The notes: generated by a model from the letters alone, not told the origin. Counted from the first letter of the stretch, positions 30,114-40,167 are shown. The stretch is 64,000 bases of DNA from Nitratireductor sp. XY-223 (GCF_004959855.1 NZ_SPNT01000001.1:930001-994000), one strand, 5' to 3'. Program-made: numbers and translations.

Positions 30114-31565
30114 ATGACAGCTGAACTCCTCGTATCGAGCCTGCAGCTCTCCACTCCGGAACTCATCCTGGCCGTCGGGTCGATGGTGCTCCTGATGATC
30201 GGGGTCTTTTCCGGCCGGCAGTCCTCGACCCTGGTGACCGGGCTGGCGGTCGCCCTGCTGATCGCGGCCGGTGTGTGGATGGTTCTGATATCCGACCTGG
30301 GCGTCGCCTATGGCGGCTCGTTCGTTCAGGATCCCTTCGCGCGTTTCATGAAGGTCCTCACGCTGATCGGCTCGATCACCGCGATGGCGATGGCCGTCGG
30401 TCACGCGCAGGAAGAGCAGATCGACCGGTTCGAGTTTCCGGTGCTCATTGTCCTGGCGACGCTCGGCATGATGCTGATGATCTCCGCCGACGATCTCATC
30501 GCGCTGTATCTGGGCATCGAATTGCAGTCGCTGGCGCTCTACGTGGTGGCGGCGATCAATCGCGACAGCACCCGCTCGACGGAAGCGGGCCTCAAATATT
30601 TCGTCCTCGGCGCGCTGTCTTCGGGCATGCTGTTGTACGGCGCGTCGCTGATCTACGGCTTTACCGGGCACATCGGTTTCCCGGAAATCGCCGCCGCCGT
30701 AGCCGAGGGCGAGCGCTCGATCGGCGTCGTGTTCGGACTGGTGTTCCTGCTCGCCGGTATCGCCTTCAAGATCTCGGCGGTGCCGTTCCACATGTGGACC
30801 CCGGACGTCTACGAGGGCGCGCCGACGCCGGTCACGGCCTTTTTCGCCGCCGCGCCGAAGATCGCGGCGATGGCGATGCTGGTGCGTGTGGTGATCAGTG
30901 CGTTCGAGCCGGTGGCGCCCGACTGGCAGCAGATCATCGTCTTCGTGTCGATCGCGTCGATGGTGCTTGGTGCGTTCGCTGCCATCGGCCAGCGCAACAT
31001 CAAGCGGCTGATGGCCTATTCCTCGATCGGCCATATGGGCTACGCCCTGGTGGGACTCGCGGCCGGCTCCCAGGTCGGGGTGCGCGGTGTCGTCATATAC
31101 ATGCTGATCTACATGATCACCACGCTCGGCACATTCGCCTGCATCCTGGCCATGCGGCGCAAGGAAGAGGGCAATGTCGAGCAGATCGATGATCTGTCCG
31201 GCCTTGCCTCCAGCAATCCGCTGATGGCGACGATCCTGACGATCTTCATGTTCTCGCTCGCCGGCATCCCGCCGCTTGCCGGCTTCTTCGCCAAGTATTT
31301 CGTATTCCTTGCGGCCATCGAATCCGGACTCTACGCGCTCGCGGTCATCGGTGTCCTGGCATCGGTAGTCGGTGCCTATTACTACCTGCGCATCGTCAAG
31401 ATCATGTGGTTCGACGAGGCGGGCGTATCCTTCGTGCCGGTTGCCGGAGAATTGCGCGTCGTCATGGGCGTTTCTGGTCTGTTCGTGCTCGGCTATGTGC
31501 TGGTCGGCGGTCCGGTCGGCCGGGCAGCCGGCGTTGCGGCCCAGACCCTGTTCGTGGCAGGATGA
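30114..31565 (+). CDS. nuoN: NADH-quinone oxidoreductase subunit N
   Basis: Third antiporter-like proton channel subunit (ND2 homologue), 483 residues. The typical TM5 motif is [16 protein letters not shown], followed by [21 protein letters not shown]. It completes a nuoA-N set with all fourteen subunits present in canonical order. birA begins 4 bases after its stop, so the transcript probably continues. Confidence 0.98.
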   Translation: MTAELLVSSLQLSTPELILAVGSMVLLMIGVFSGRQSSTLVTGLAVALLIAAGVWMVLISDLGVAYGGSFVQDPFARFMKVLTLIGSITAMAMAVGHAQEEQIDRFEFPVLIVLATLGMMLMISADDLIALYLGIELQSLALYVVAAINRDSTRSTEAGLKYFVLGALSSGMLLYGASLIYGFTGHIGFPEIAAAVAEGERSIGVVFGLVFLLAGIAFKISAVPFHMWTPDVYEGAPTPVTAFFAAAPKIAAMAMLVRVVISAFEPVAPDWQQIIVFVSIASMVLGAFAAIGQRNIKRLMAYSSIGHMGYALVGLAAGSQVGVRGVVIYMLIYMITTLGTFACILAMRRKEEGNVEQIDDLSGLASSNPLMATILTIFMFSLAGIPPLAGFFAKYFVFLAAIESGLYALAVIGVLASVVGAYYYLRIVKIMWFDEAGVSFVPVAGELRVVMGVSGLFVLGYVLVGGPVGRAAGVAAQTLFVAG

Positions 31566-31569
31566 CTGG

Positions 31570-32322
31570 ATGAGCAGCGCGGGTGGAGAATACAGGCACG
31601 AAGCACTGGGCGATTTGGATTCGACCAATCTGGAATGTCTGGAACGCGCCCGGCAGGGCGACAGGGGTAATCTCTGGATCACCGCCAATCGCCAGCTGAA
31701 GGGCCGCGGCCGGCGCGGCCGCGGCTGGGTGTCCGAGCCCGGCAATCTCTATGCTTCGCTGCTGTTGATCGATGTCGCGCCGCAGGAAGCGCTCGCCAGC
31801 CTGCCGCTTGCGGTCGGCGTCGCCGTTTACAAGGCGATTTCGCAAGTCCTGCCCCCCGGCGGAAACAAAGCCTCGATCAAGTGGCCCAACGACATCCTGG
31901 TCGGCGGCAAGAAGGTTGCCGGCATCCTGCTGGAGAGCGAGGCGCTGCCTGATGGCACGCAAGCCGTTGTTATTGGCTGCGGTGTCGACGTGGCACACGC
32001 GCCCGACGAGGTGATGTACCCCGTCACGACACTGCATGCCGCTGGGTCCGCGGTCTCGCCCGACGAGCTCTTTGCACGGCTCTTTCAGGCCATGCAGGAG
32101 GAACTGGCGCGCTGGGACCGGGGAAGAGGCATTGCCGCCGTGCGTGAGGCGTGGCTCGACGCGGCGGAAGGGATTGGCGGTCCCATCACGATAAACCTGC
32201 CCGACAGCACCTTGTCGGGAACCTTCAGGAACATCGATGCATCGGGCTGCCTCGTTCTCGTCGACGATGACAACAATATTCAAACCGTCGCCGCTGGCGA
32301 TGTCTTCTTCGGGCGGCCCTGA
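31570..32322 (+). CDS. birA: Biotin--[acetyl-CoA-carboxylase] ligase
   Basis: Attaches biotin to carboxylases such as acetyl-CoA carboxylase through biotinyl-AMP. The 250 residues contain the glycine-rich adenylate-binding motif KGRGRRGRGWVSEPG (about residue 44) and KWPNDILVGGKKVAGIL with the catalytic lysines. The N-terminal DNA-binding domain of E. coli BirA is absent, so it is a class I enzyme without repressor function. The ATG at 31570 lies 4 bases after nuoN. The nuo-birA-rnj order is common in Rhizobiales. Confidence 0.95.
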   Translation: MSSAGGEYRHEALGDLDSTNLECLERARQGDRGNLWITANRQLKGRGRRGRGWVSEPGNLYASLLLIDVAPQEALASLPLAVGVAVYKAISQVLPPGGNKASIKWPNDILVGGKKVAGILLESEALPDGTQAVVIGCGVDVAHAPDEVMYPVTTLHAAGSAVSPDELFARLFQAMQEELARWDRGRGIAAVREAWLDAAEGIGGPITINLPDSTLSGTFRNIDASGCLVLVDDDNNIQTVAAGDVFFGRP

Positions 32323-32358
32323 GTTGGGCACGGCATTCCGACAACAGACCAAAGCATA

Positions 32359-34026
32359 ATGGCTTCAAAGAACGAACTGGTATTCCTGCCGCTCGGCGGC
32401 GTTGGCGAGATAGGCATGAATCTCGCGCTTTACGGCTATGGCCCCAAGGGCCGGCGCGAATGGATCATGGTGGATTGCGGCGTCACATTCGCCGGCCCGG
32501 AACTGCCGGGCGTCGATCTGATCCTGCCGGACATCAGCTATATCGAGGACGAGAAGATCGACCTGAAGGCGATCATCATCACCCATGCGCATGAGGATCA
32601 CTACGGCGCCGTCGCGGAGCTGTGGCCCTATCTCGGCGCGCCGGTTTACGTGACACCGTTCACTGCCGGCATGCTCGAGGCGAAACGCGCCTATGAGGGC
32701 GACATGAACGAGGTGCCGGTCACCATATACAGGGCGGGCGACACCTTCGAGGTCGGACCGTTCTCGATCGAGGCGGTGCCGGTCAACCATTCCATACCGG
32801 AGCCGGTTTCCCTTGTGATCTCTTCGCCGGCCGGGCGCGTGATCCACACCGGCGACTGGAAGATCGACGAGGCGCCCTCGCTCGAACCGCTGACCGATGA
32901 AAAACGGTTCCGTGAAATCGGCGACGAGGGTGTCCTTGCGCTCATCTGCGATTCGACCAACGCGCTGCGCGACGGCGTATCGCCCTCGGAGAAAGAGGTC
33001 AGCGAGAGCCTCGAGAACATCGTCAGCGCCGCCAGGGGCAGGGTGGCGATGACCACGTTTTCTTCCAATGTCGGGCGCATCCGGTCCGTCGCCGAAGCGG
33101 CAAGGGACGCGGGCAGGAAAGTACTCCTGCTCGGCAGTTCCATAAAGCGTGTCGTCGATGTTGCGACGGATCTCGGATACATGGAGGGCCTCCCACCCTT
33201 CATCGATGAAGACGAGTTCAACACGATCGACCGCGACAAGATCGTCATCATCCTGACCGGCAGCCAGGGCGAGAACCGTGCGGCGCTGGCCAAGATCGCG
33301 CGCGACGAAATGCGCAATGTGATGCTCAATGCCGGCGACACGGTCGTTTTCTCGTCGCGGACGATTCCGGGCAATGAAAAGGCGATCCTGGAAATCAAGA
33401 ACGGTCTGATCGACCAGGGCGTCAACATTATTACCGACGACGAGGCCCTGGTGCACGTTTCCGGACACCCCCGGCGCAATGAACTCAAGCGCATGTACGA
33501 GTGGATCCGGCCCGAAATCCTGGTGCCGGTGCATGGCGAGGCGGCGCATCTGACCGGGCACGCGGCGTTTGCCCGCCAGTGCGGCATCAAGACGGTGCCG
33601 CATGTGCGCAATGGCGACCTGCTGCGTCTGGCGCCGGGGCCGGCGGAAGTGATCGACGCGGTGCCGCACGGCCGGATCTTCAAGGACGGAGACCTGATTG
33701 GCGGCTTCGACGAAATGGGAATTGGCGAAAGGCGCAAACTCTCGTATGTCGGCCACATCGCGGTCAATGTGCTGCTCAACGGCAAGCATGAACTGGTACG
33801 CGAGCCGGTGGTGCGGGCGCACGGCATACCGGAGGCCGACGAGGAAGGCGAGCTGCTCACGGACCGTTTGGAGGAAGCAGCGGCCAGCGCCGTGCAGAGC
33901 ATCCCGCGCGTGCGGCGGCGCGACCTGGACGTCGTTCATGAATCGGTGCGCCGCGCCGTCAGGGCGGCGGCGCGCGACGTGTGGGGCAAGAAGCCGGTCA
34001 TGACCGTGTTCGTCAATCGCGTCTGA
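32359..34026 (+). CDS. rnj: Ribonuclease J
   Basis: Metallo-beta-lactamase/beta-CASP nuclease with 5'-exonuclease and endonuclease activity in RNA processing and decay. In the 555 residues the zinc motif THAHEDHYGA (about residue 74) and later ligands (HTGDWKID, CDSTN, VHVSGHP) are clear, followed by the beta-CASP region and C-terminal domain. In alphaproteobacteria RNase J coexists with RNase E. The length and start are normal. It is downstream of birA and upstream of mce. Confidence 0.95.
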   Translation: MASKNELVFLPLGGVGEIGMNLALYGYGPKGRREWIMVDCGVTFAGPELPGVDLILPDISYIEDEKIDLKAIIITHAHEDHYGAVAELWPYLGAPVYVTPFTAGMLEAKRAYEGDMNEVPVTIYRAGDTFEVGPFSIEAVPVNHSIPEPVSLVISSPAGRVIHTGDWKIDEAPSLEPLTDEKRFREIGDEGVLALICDSTNALRDGVSPSEKEVSESLENIVSAARGRVAMTTFSSNVGRIRSVAEAARDAGRKVLLLGSSIKRVVDVATDLGYMEGLPPFIDEDEFNTIDRDKIVIILTGSQGENRAALAKIARDEMRNVMLNAGDTVVFSSRTIPGNEKAILEIKNGLIDQGVNIITDDEALVHVSGHPRRNELKRMYEWIRPEILVPVHGEAAHLTGHAAFARQCGIKTVPHVRNGDLLRLAPGPAEVIDAVPHGRIFKDGDLIGGFDEMGIGERRKLSYVGHIAVNVLLNGKHELVREPVVRAHGIPEADEEGELLTDRLEEAAASAVQSIPRVRRRDLDVVHESVRRAVRAAARDVWGKKPVMTVFVNRV

Positions 34027-34051
34027 CCGGAACCAGAGGGAGCGGGCTGGA

Positions 34052-34456
34052 ATGATTGGAAGGCTGAACCACGTCGCGATTGCGGTGCCTGATCTGGAGG
34101 CGGCGACGGCACAATACAGGGACACGTTGGGCGCTTCCGTTTCGCAACCCCAGGCGCTGGCCGAACACGGCGTGACCGTTGTCTTTGTGGAACTCGGCAA
34201 CACCAAGGTCGAACTGCTGGAGCCGCTTGGGGAAAATTCGCCGATCGGGGCATTTCTCGAAAAGAACCCGTCCGGCGGCATGCATCACATCTGCTACGAG
34301 GTGGACGACATCATTGCGGCGCGCGAGCGGCTGAAGGCCGGCGGTGCGCGGGTGCTCGGCGACGGCGAACCGAAGATCGGGGCGCACGGCAAACCGGTGC
34401 TTTTTTTGCATCCCAAGGATTTCTGCGGCACCCTTGTGGAACTGGAACAGGTCTAA
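34052..34456 (+). CDS. mce: Methylmalonyl-CoA epimerase
   Basis: Vicinal-oxygen-chelate (glyoxalase-fold) enzyme that interconverts (R)- and (S)-methylmalonyl-CoA in propionyl-CoA metabolism. The 134 residues contain the VOC metal ligands His7 (LNHVAIAV), a second histidine in GGMHHICYEVDD, and a final glutamate (VELEQV), with the family motif GENSPIGAFLEKNPSGGMHH. Position after rnj and before a DUF1467 gene matches related genomes. Confidence 0.95.
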   Translation: MIGRLNHVAIAVPDLEAATAQYRDTLGASVSQPQALAEHGVTVVFVELGNTKVELLEPLGENSPIGAFLEKNPSGGMHHICYEVDDIIAARERLKAGGARVLGDGEPKIGAHGKPVLFLHPKDFCGTLVELEQV

Positions 34457-34473
34457 CGGATCAAATCCCGCCA

Positions 34474-34749
34474 ATGAGTTTGCTTACGGCCCTCGCAGTC
34501 TATTTCATCATCTGGTGGATCACACTGTTCGCGATCCTGCCGATCGGTGTTCGCACGCAAGCCGAGGAACAGGACGTCACACTGGGAACGACCGAGAGCG
34601 CACCGGTCAAATTGCAGATGCGAAAGAAGGTCCTGCTGACCAGCCTGGTGTCGGCTTTGATCTTCGGGGTCTATTTCGTGCTGACTGTGGCGTTCGGCCT
34701 GTCCGTCGACTCGATACCGCGCATCGTTCCGGACTTTTCCAACCGCTGA
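34474..34749 (+). CDS. DUF1467 family membrane protein
   Basis: A 91-residue protein with two predicted transmembrane helices (about 5-24 and 52-73) joined by a polar loop containing IGVRTQAEEQDVTLGTTESAP. That pattern, starting with FIIWWITLFAILPIGVRTQ, is characteristic of DUF1467, an alphaproteobacterial family of unknown function. It is 17 bases after mce and probably last in this transcript. Confidence 0.9.
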   Translation: MSLLTALAVYFIIWWITLFAILPIGVRTQAEEQDVTLGTTESAPVKLQMRKKVLLTSLVSALIFGVYFVLTVAFGLSVDSIPRIVPDFSNR

Positions 34750-34761
34750 TCCGGCCCGCCG

Positions 34762-35214
34762 TCAGCGGGAGATCCGCTTTTCAAAGAAAACCCGGTGGAA
34801 CCCTTCCTGCAGGCCGCGTCCGGTCTCGCAATAGCCCAGCGACCGGTAGATGGACAGGTTCTCGGACATATGGATGTTCGTGTAGAGCTTGACCGAGCAG
34901 AATTTGCCCTTGCGGGCGTACTGTTCGACGAAGTCGATGAGCATACGCCCGAAACCCTTGCCGTGATGGACCGGGTCAACGGCGATGTTCTCCAGGAAGA
35001 CACTGTCCCCGTCCTCATAAAAGGCGACGAAGCCGTACAGAACGTCGTCGTCCGCCAGAACAAACACCATGCCGTCGGCAATCTGCGCGGCGAAATCAGC
35101 AGTCATGGGCGCCGGTTCGCGGCCGATCCGCTCGACATATTTCTGATATGCCTTGCGTGCGCAGAGGGCGATCGAATTCTCATCGTCTTTTTCGGCGCGG
35201 CGGAGGGTGGTCAT
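34762..35214 (-). CDS. GNAT family N-acetyltransferase
   Basis: Predicted acetyl-CoA-dependent acetyltransferase of unknown substrate. The 150-residue reading contains the GNAT acetyl-CoA motif (ENIAVDPVHHGKGFGRMLIDF, about residues 75-95) and the late NLSIYRSLGY segment typical of the fold. I start it at the ATG at 35214, which begins directly with the domain. A longer in-frame start at 35280 would add 22 residues of unclear status. It is convergent with the DUF1467 gene and divergent from the EAL gene. Confidence 0.88.
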   Translation of the reverse strand: MTTLRRAEKDDENSIALCARKAYQKYVERIGREPAPMTADFAAQIADGMVFVLADDDVLYGFVAFYEDGDSVFLENIAVDPVHHGKGFGRMLIDFVEQYARKGKFCSVKLYTNIHMSENLSIYRSLGYCETGRGLQEGFHRVFFEKRISR

Positions 35215-35438
35215 GCTGGCGGCTATCGGTCCGTTCAAATGGGATTTTTTTGAAACTAGCAGCTTATTCGCGGCAACCAAACGGATTCAGGAACTAGAAA
35301 GACATCCCTGTTACCTTGAATTGATTGCATTTTTACCAGAGCGGGCAGCCGGACTTGAAACAGAGGAAAAAGCTGTATTCGGTTTTGAGGATGCTGCGGA
35401 AGTCTGGGGACTCGCGCGGGCCGCGGACTTTTGCGGGC

Positions 35439-37043
35439 ATGCGGTTGCACAAACTAAAGCCGCTGAAGTTGCTGGCGCTGATCATCATGGTACTGGCGAG
35501 CGCGGCTTTCTTTGCCTATACGACCAATTCCGTCGTTCAGTCCATTCACGCGGCGCAGAACCGGGCGCGTCTTCAGGAACTGGCCAATTCGACGCTCAAT
35601 CGAGCGGAACTCGGGGCCGATTATGCGTTCATCGCACTGACGGAGCTGCTGGAACGTTCCGAAATCAGCTGCGGCAAGAGTTCATTGGAGATGTTCCGGA
35701 CGCAGGTACACCAACGGTCGATCGTCAAGGATATCCGCATGCTGGACGCGCAAGGGGTTACCCGCTGCGCGGCGTTTCCGGAAGTCCTCGGAGGCGCGGA
35801 TGTCCGCGTCGACCTCAACACCATGAGAGCCTCCCGCAACGAGCAGATCAAGCTACTGCCGCTGCAATTGCATGGACAGATGGCGCTCGGTGTCGCCTGG
35901 ATCCTGAACCGGGATACCATATTGCTTGCCACGGTCAGCACCGGGACGCTGGTTTACGACGTGCTGCCGCGGGCGCTCAGGTCCGGCAACGAAGTTCGCG
36001 TTGTTCTGAGAGAAGGACCCTCGATCGCATCCCACGCCGGCGTGGTTCACGGCTCGGTCGGGAGTTCGGGCGATGGCGCCCAAATGCTGAAATTCCAGGC
36101 CAAATCGGCGCGTTATCCGCTTCGGGCCGAAATCCGGATATCCGATCATCTCGCGATGCAGTGGAACAACCATATCGGCGCGGCTTATCCGTTGACCGGC
36201 GGCGTTTTCGGATTCCTGTTCGGCCTGCTTGCCATACGCGCGGTTTCGCAGCCCCGGGGCATTGCCGCCGAAATCGACGACGCCCTCAAGGAATGCCAGT
36301 TCAAGGCCTATGCGCAGCCCATATTCGATCTGAAAAGCGGCGCCGTTACAGGATGTGAGATCCTGGCGCGCAGATTGCTGAAAGACGGAACAGTCATTCC
36401 GCCCAGCGAGTTTGTTCCGCTGGCGGAGCAGACCGGCAAAATCGCACCGATCACCTGGCAGGTGATGGATGACGCGCTGAACGGACTGCGTACCTTCCTC
36501 AGGCAGAACAAGCACTTCACGGCAGCGTTCAACGTCGGCGCGCAGCAATTGATGCAGCCCGACTTCATTTCGGACCTGCGCAGCCATGTGCGCGAAGCAC
36601 GCCTCGGGTCCCGGCAGATCACAATCGAGGTGACGGAGCGGCAACAGTTCAACGACATGGATGTGGCCGCCGCAATCATCGCTCGCGTGAAGGACCACGG
36701 GTTCCACATTGCAATCGATGACGCGGGAACCGGCCACAGCGGGCTCAGCCACATACAGAAACTCGGCGCCGATATCATCAAGATCGACCGCTTCTTCGTC
36801 GACCAGGTGGTGCACGATCCGAGCGCCCGCTCGCTCATCAAGATGCTGGTGCGCCTGGCCGGCGACCTGCGCATGACGACGGTGGCGGAAGGCATCGAGA
36901 CCGAAGAGCAATTGGAGGCGCTCACGCAATTGGGTGTCGACAAGGGGCAGGGATTCCTCGTTTCCAAGCCGCTGCCGCTCAGGACCTTTGTGGGATTTGT
37001 CGAGAAACTGTCGCAGTCCAATCAACGCCGCGCCGCGGCCTGA
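35439..37043 (+). CDS. Cyclic-di-GMP phosphodiesterase with periplasmic CSS-like sensor and EAL domain
   Basis: Predicted membrane c-di-GMP hydrolase. In the 534-residue reading a first transmembrane helix (about 9-28), a periplasmic domain of about 215 residues, and a second helix (about 247-268) precede a cytoplasmic EAL domain (about 280-525). The sensor has the CSS layout: Cys78, then Cys110 in the Cys-Ala-Ala form instead of Cys-Ser-Ser. In CSS proteins such cysteines form a redox-sensitive disulphide. The EAL catalytic residues are kept: Glu307 (written EIL here), Asn365, Glu397, Asp427-Asp428, Lys448 and Glu484. The start is uncertain; a TTG at 35325 or an ATG at 35391 in frame are alternatives. 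Confidence 0.88.
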   Translation: MRLHKLKPLKLLALIIMVLASAAFFAYTTNSVVQSIHAAQNRARLQELANSTLNRAELGADYAFIALTELLERSEISCGKSSLEMFRTQVHQRSIVKDIRMLDAQGVTRCAAFPEVLGGADVRVDLNTMRASRNEQIKLLPLQLHGQMALGVAWILNRDTILLATVSTGTLVYDVLPRALRSGNEVRVVLREGPSIASHAGVVHGSVGSSGDGAQMLKFQAKSARYPLRAEIRISDHLAMQWNNHIGAAYPLTGGVFGFLFGLLAIRAVSQPRGIAAEIDDALKECQFKAYAQPIFDLKSGAVTGCEILARRLLKDGTVIPPSEFVPLAEQTGKIAPITWQVMDDALNGLRTFLRQNKHFTAAFNVGAQQLMQPDFISDLRSHVREARLGSRQITIEVTERQQFNDMDVAAAIIARVKDHGFHIAIDDAGTGHSGLSHIQKLGADIIKIDRFFVDQVVHDPSARSLIKMLVRLAGDLRMTTVAEGIETEEQLEALTQLGVDKGQGFLVSKPLPLRTFVGFVEKLSQSNQRRAAA

Positions 37044-37119
37044 GAATACCGCGAAGAAACAGTGACGCTGCCGCAGTCACACAAATCCCGCGCACGCTCA
37101 GAATGAATTTTGATAAAGC

Positions 37120-37146
37120 AAAAAAAAACAAGGCATAAAGCCTTGT
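37120..37146 (-). terminator. Rho-independent terminator on the minus strand
   Basis: Read on the minus strand, ACAAGGC, loop TTTAT and GCCTTGT form a perfect 7-bp stem followed by nine T. It is oriented toward the 3' end of the EAL gene. No protein gene on the minus strand ends just before it. Confidence 0.8.
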
Positions 37147-37463
37147 ATGGTAAGTATCGCGTTGATCGTTTAACCGGTGTTACTCGGCGGCTGCAGGTCA
37201 ACCCGCGCCTTAGATCCATCCTCCCAAGACTTTGACCGCGAAACGGACAGTGATCGATTGCCCCTGCCTCATTGGTGGTGGAAACTAGCCCATTGTTTGC
37301 TCGATGTCACCCGAAAAGTGACATTTTTATCGCTGTCGAGAATTTTTTTTAAGCGAAGCGTAATCTGACCATAGACCGTTGCAATAAGCGGACATGCCAA
37401 TGGGGCGTTCGGCTTCCCTTCCAACCGCCAAGCCGCTAATACAACTGTCGTTTTATAGCTGTA

Positions 37464-37487
37464 TCGCCTGATTCCTGAATCGGGCGA
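37464..37487 (+). other. Leader hairpin upstream of proS
   Basis: TCGCCTGAT and ATCGGGCGA pair over 9 bp (one T-G wobble) around a 6-base loop, 22 bases before the proS start. No T-run follows. It may influence proS translation or be incidental. Confidence 0.4.
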
Positions 37488-37509
37488 CAAATCCCGACCG
37501 GACACGAAG

Positions 37510-38838
37510 ATGCGCCTTTCCCGCTATTTCCTACCCATTCTCAAAGAAAACCCCAAAGAGGCGGAGATCGTCTCACACCGGCTGATGCTGCGCGCAGGAA
37601 TGATCCGCCAGCAGGCCGCCGGTATTTACTCGTGGCTGCCGCTCGGCAAGCGGGTGCTGGAGAAGGTCAACACGATCATCCGCGAGGAGCAGGACCGCAC
37701 CGGTGCCATCGAGATCCTGATGCCGACGATCCAGTCCGCCGAACTGTGGCAGGAAAGCGGGCGGTATGACGACTACGGCCGCGAGATGCTGCGCATCACG
37801 GACCGTCAGGACCGGCCCATGCTCTACGGACCCACGAACGAGGAGATGGTCACCGACATTTTCCGCAGTTATGTCCGCTCCTACAAGGACCTGCCGCTCA
37901 ACCTCTATCACATCCAGCTGAAGTTCCGGGACGAGATCCGGCCGCGCTTCGGCACCATGCGTTCGCGCGAATTCCTGATGAAGGATGCCTATTCCTTCGA
38001 TATCGACCAGGAAGGGGCCCGTCGTGCCTACAACAAGATGTTCGTTGCTTACCTGCGAACCTTTTCGCGCATGGGACTGTCGGCGGTTCCCATGCGCGCC
38101 GATACGGGCCCGATCGGCGGCGACCTCAGTCACGAGTTCATCATCCTCGCGGACACCGGCGAATCCGAAGTTTTCTGCCACCGCGACTACCTGGGCTTCG
38201 AGATTCCCGACGAGACGACCGATTTCGAGGATGCCGGCGCGCTGCAGGCGATCGTCGACAAATGGACGTCGCTTTATGCCGCCACGTCCGACATGCATGA
38301 CGCGGAAGCATTTGCCGCCGTCGCCGATGACGCTAAGCTGTCGGCGCGGGGAATCGAGGTCGGCCATATCTTCTACTTCGGAACCAAATATTCCGAGCCC
38401 ATGGGCGCGAAGGTGATGGGACCGGACGGCAAGGAGCATCTCGTGCATATGGGATCGTACGGCATCGGACCGACACGCCTGGTTCCCGCGATCATTGAGG
38501 CCTCCCACGATGATAACGGCATTGTCTGGCCGAAGAGCGTCGCGCCGTTCGATGTCAGCATCATCAACATGAAGGTCGGCGATGACGCGTGCGACGGCGC
38601 CAGCGAGAAGCTCTATCGCGAGCTGGGCGCGGCGGGGCTGGACGTGCTTTATGACGACCGGGACGAGCGGGCGGGTGCCAAGTTCGCCACGGCGGACCTG
38701 ATCGGAATTCCGCAACAGATCGTGGTCGGGCCGCGGTCGATCGCGGGCGGTGAAGTCGAGATCAAGGACCGAAAGACCGGTGAACGGGAAAATGTCACGC
38801 TTGAGGCAGCCGTCAATCGGCTGGTTTCGGAAACTTAA
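37510..38838 (+). CDS. proS: Prolyl-tRNA synthetase (short alphaproteobacterial type)
   Basis: Class II aminoacyl-tRNA synthetase that charges tRNA-Pro. The 442 residues match the bacterial ProS form that lacks the large insertion (INS) editing domain of the E. coli enzyme (572 residues). Class II motif 2 is visible around [26 protein letters not shown], motif 3 lies near [10 protein letters not shown], and the C-terminal anticodon-binding domain follows from about residue 340. It lies 9 bases before lolC, so the two are probably co-transcribed. Confidence 0.96.
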   Translation: MRLSRYFLPILKENPKEAEIVSHRLMLRAGMIRQQAAGIYSWLPLGKRVLEKVNTIIREEQDRTGAIEILMPTIQSAELWQESGRYDDYGREMLRITDRQDRPMLYGPTNEEMVTDIFRSYVRSYKDLPLNLYHIQLKFRDEIRPRFGTMRSREFLMKDAYSFDIDQEGARRAYNKMFVAYLRTFSRMGLSAVPMRADTGPIGGDLSHEFIILADTGESEVFCHRDYLGFEIPDETTDFEDAGALQAIVDKWTSLYAATSDMHDAEAFAAVADDAKLSARGIEVGHIFYFGTKYSEPMGAKVMGPDGKEHLVHMGSYGIGPTRLVPAIIEASHDDNGIVWPKSVAPFDVSIINMKVGDDACDGASEKLYRELGAAGLDVLYDDRDERAGAKFATADLIGIPQQIVVGPRSIAGGEVEIKDRKTGERENVTLEAAVNRLVSET

Positions 38839-38847
38839 GGAGTGGCG

Positions 38848-40158
38848 ATGAGCGGCGACATCGCAGAGGCGACCAGGACTTCCAAGGGCAACGGCCGGCC
38901 GTTCGCCGGCGCGTTCTGCGCCTACGAGCGTATGATCGCCTGGCGTTACCTGCGCTCGCGGCGCAAGGAGGCCTTCATCTCCGTGATCGCCGGCTTCTCC
39001 TTTCTCGGGATCATGCTCGGCGTGGCGACGCTGATCATCGTCATGGCGGTGATGAACGGGTTCCGGGGCGAACTGATCGATCGCATCCTGGGTGTCAACG
39101 GTCACATACTGGTGCAGCCCATCGACGAGCCGTTCGATGACTACGATGCGCTCGCGGGCCGGCTTGCCGATGTCCCGGGCGTTCGCGCGGCAATCCCGAT
39201 GATCGACGGGCAGGCGCTTGTCTCGGGATACCGGGACGTCGGCACCGGCGCGCTGGTGCGCGGCATCCGCGCCGATGACCTGACCAGCCTCGGCGGGGTT
39301 GCCGACAACATCCTGAGCGGCGACCTTGTCGGCTTCGCATCGGGCGAGGGACTTCTGGTCGGCTCACGGCTGGCATCCAATCTGGGGCTTGGCGTCGGCG
39401 ATACGATCAAGCTGATATCGCCGGAGGGCGATGTGACGCCGCTTGGCGTGACGCCGCGGATCAAATCCTACCCGGTGTCCGGCATCTTCGAAATCGGCAT
39501 GTCGGAATATGACGGGTCGATGGTCTTCATGCCGCTGGAGGAGGCCCAGCTCTATTTCAATTCCGACGGGCTGGTACAGGCGATCGAACTCTTTATCGAC
39601 GATCCGGATACGGTGGACGCGGTGCGGCCGCTGCTCGAGACGGCGGCCGGCCGGCAGGTCTACATCTCCGACTGGCGGCAGCAGAACCGGACATTCTTCT
39701 CGGCGCTCGAAGTCGAGCGCAACGTCATGTTCATGATCCTGACCCTGATCGTCCTGGTGGCCGCGCTCAACATCATTTCCGGCCTGATCATGCTGGTCAA
39801 GGACAAGGGACACGACATCGCCATCCTCAGAACCATGGGCGCCACGTCCGGCGCGATCCTTCGCATTTTCTTCATGACCGGTGCCGCCATCGGCGTAACC
39901 GGCACGATTGCCGGATTCCTGCTCGGCGTCATCGTCTGCTGGAACATCGAATCCATCCGCCAGTTCTTCTCCTGGCTGTCGGGAACGACGCTGTTCGATC
40001 CCGAGCTCTATTTCCTCAGCCAGCTTCCGGCCGACATGAATGCCGGAGAGACGGTCGCAGTGCTGCTGATGGCCATCGGCCTTTCGTTCCTTGCAACGCT
40101 GTTTCCGGCCTGGCGGGCGTCGCGGCTCGATCCGGTCGACGCGCTGCGCTACGAGTAG
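38848..40158 (+). CDS. lolC: Lipoprotein-releasing ABC transporter permease LolC/LolE family
   Basis: Inner-membrane permease that releases mature lipoproteins to the periplasmic carrier LolA. The 436 residues have an N-terminal transmembrane helix (about 38-60, ISVIAGFSFLGIMLGVATLI), a large periplasmic domain, and three C-terminal helices with a FtsX-like domain. The ATG at 38848 follows AAGGAG at 5 bases; an in-frame GTG at 38842 is inside the ribosome binding site. Alphaproteobacteria usually have a single LolC/E-type protein paired with LolD, as here. Confidence 0.94.
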   Translation: MSGDIAEATRTSKGNGRPFAGAFCAYERMIAWRYLRSRRKEAFISVIAGFSFLGIMLGVATLIIVMAVMNGFRGELIDRILGVNGHILVQPIDEPFDDYDALAGRLADVPGVRAAIPMIDGQALVSGYRDVGTGALVRGIRADDLTSLGGVADNILSGDLVGFASGEGLLVGSRLASNLGLGVGDTIKLISPEGDVTPLGVTPRIKSYPVSGIFEIGMSEYDGSMVFMPLEEAQLYFNSDGLVQAIELFIDDPDTVDAVRPLLETAAGRQVYISDWRQQNRTFFSALEVERNVMFMILTLIVLVAALNIISGLIMLVKDKGHDIAILRTMGATSGAILRIFFMTGAAIGVTGTIAGFLLGVIVCWNIESIRQFFSWLSGTTLFDPELYFLSQLPADMNAGETVAVLLMAIGLSFLATLFPAWRASRLDPVDALRYE

Positions 40159-40167
40159 GGCGATCCG

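Larger units (their letters stand above)
37044..37509. other. Gap between the EAL gene and proS with a minus-strand terminator
   Basis: These 466 bases have no gene I can support. They contain a strong minus-strand terminator (37120-37146), a perfect 6-bp plus-strand hairpin TGTCAC...GTGACA followed by TTTTTAT (about 37304-37328), and a proS leader hairpin (37464-37487). The minus-strand terminator has no annotated gene feeding into it, so a small RNA or very short gene may lie at about 37150-37330 on the minus strand. Confidence 0.5.

Noticed and set aside
37022-37219. A 65-codon minus-strand frame with a GGGAGG ribosome binding site
   Set aside because: It reads straight through the strong minus-strand terminator into the antisense of the EAL gene and has no protein-like character in its second half.
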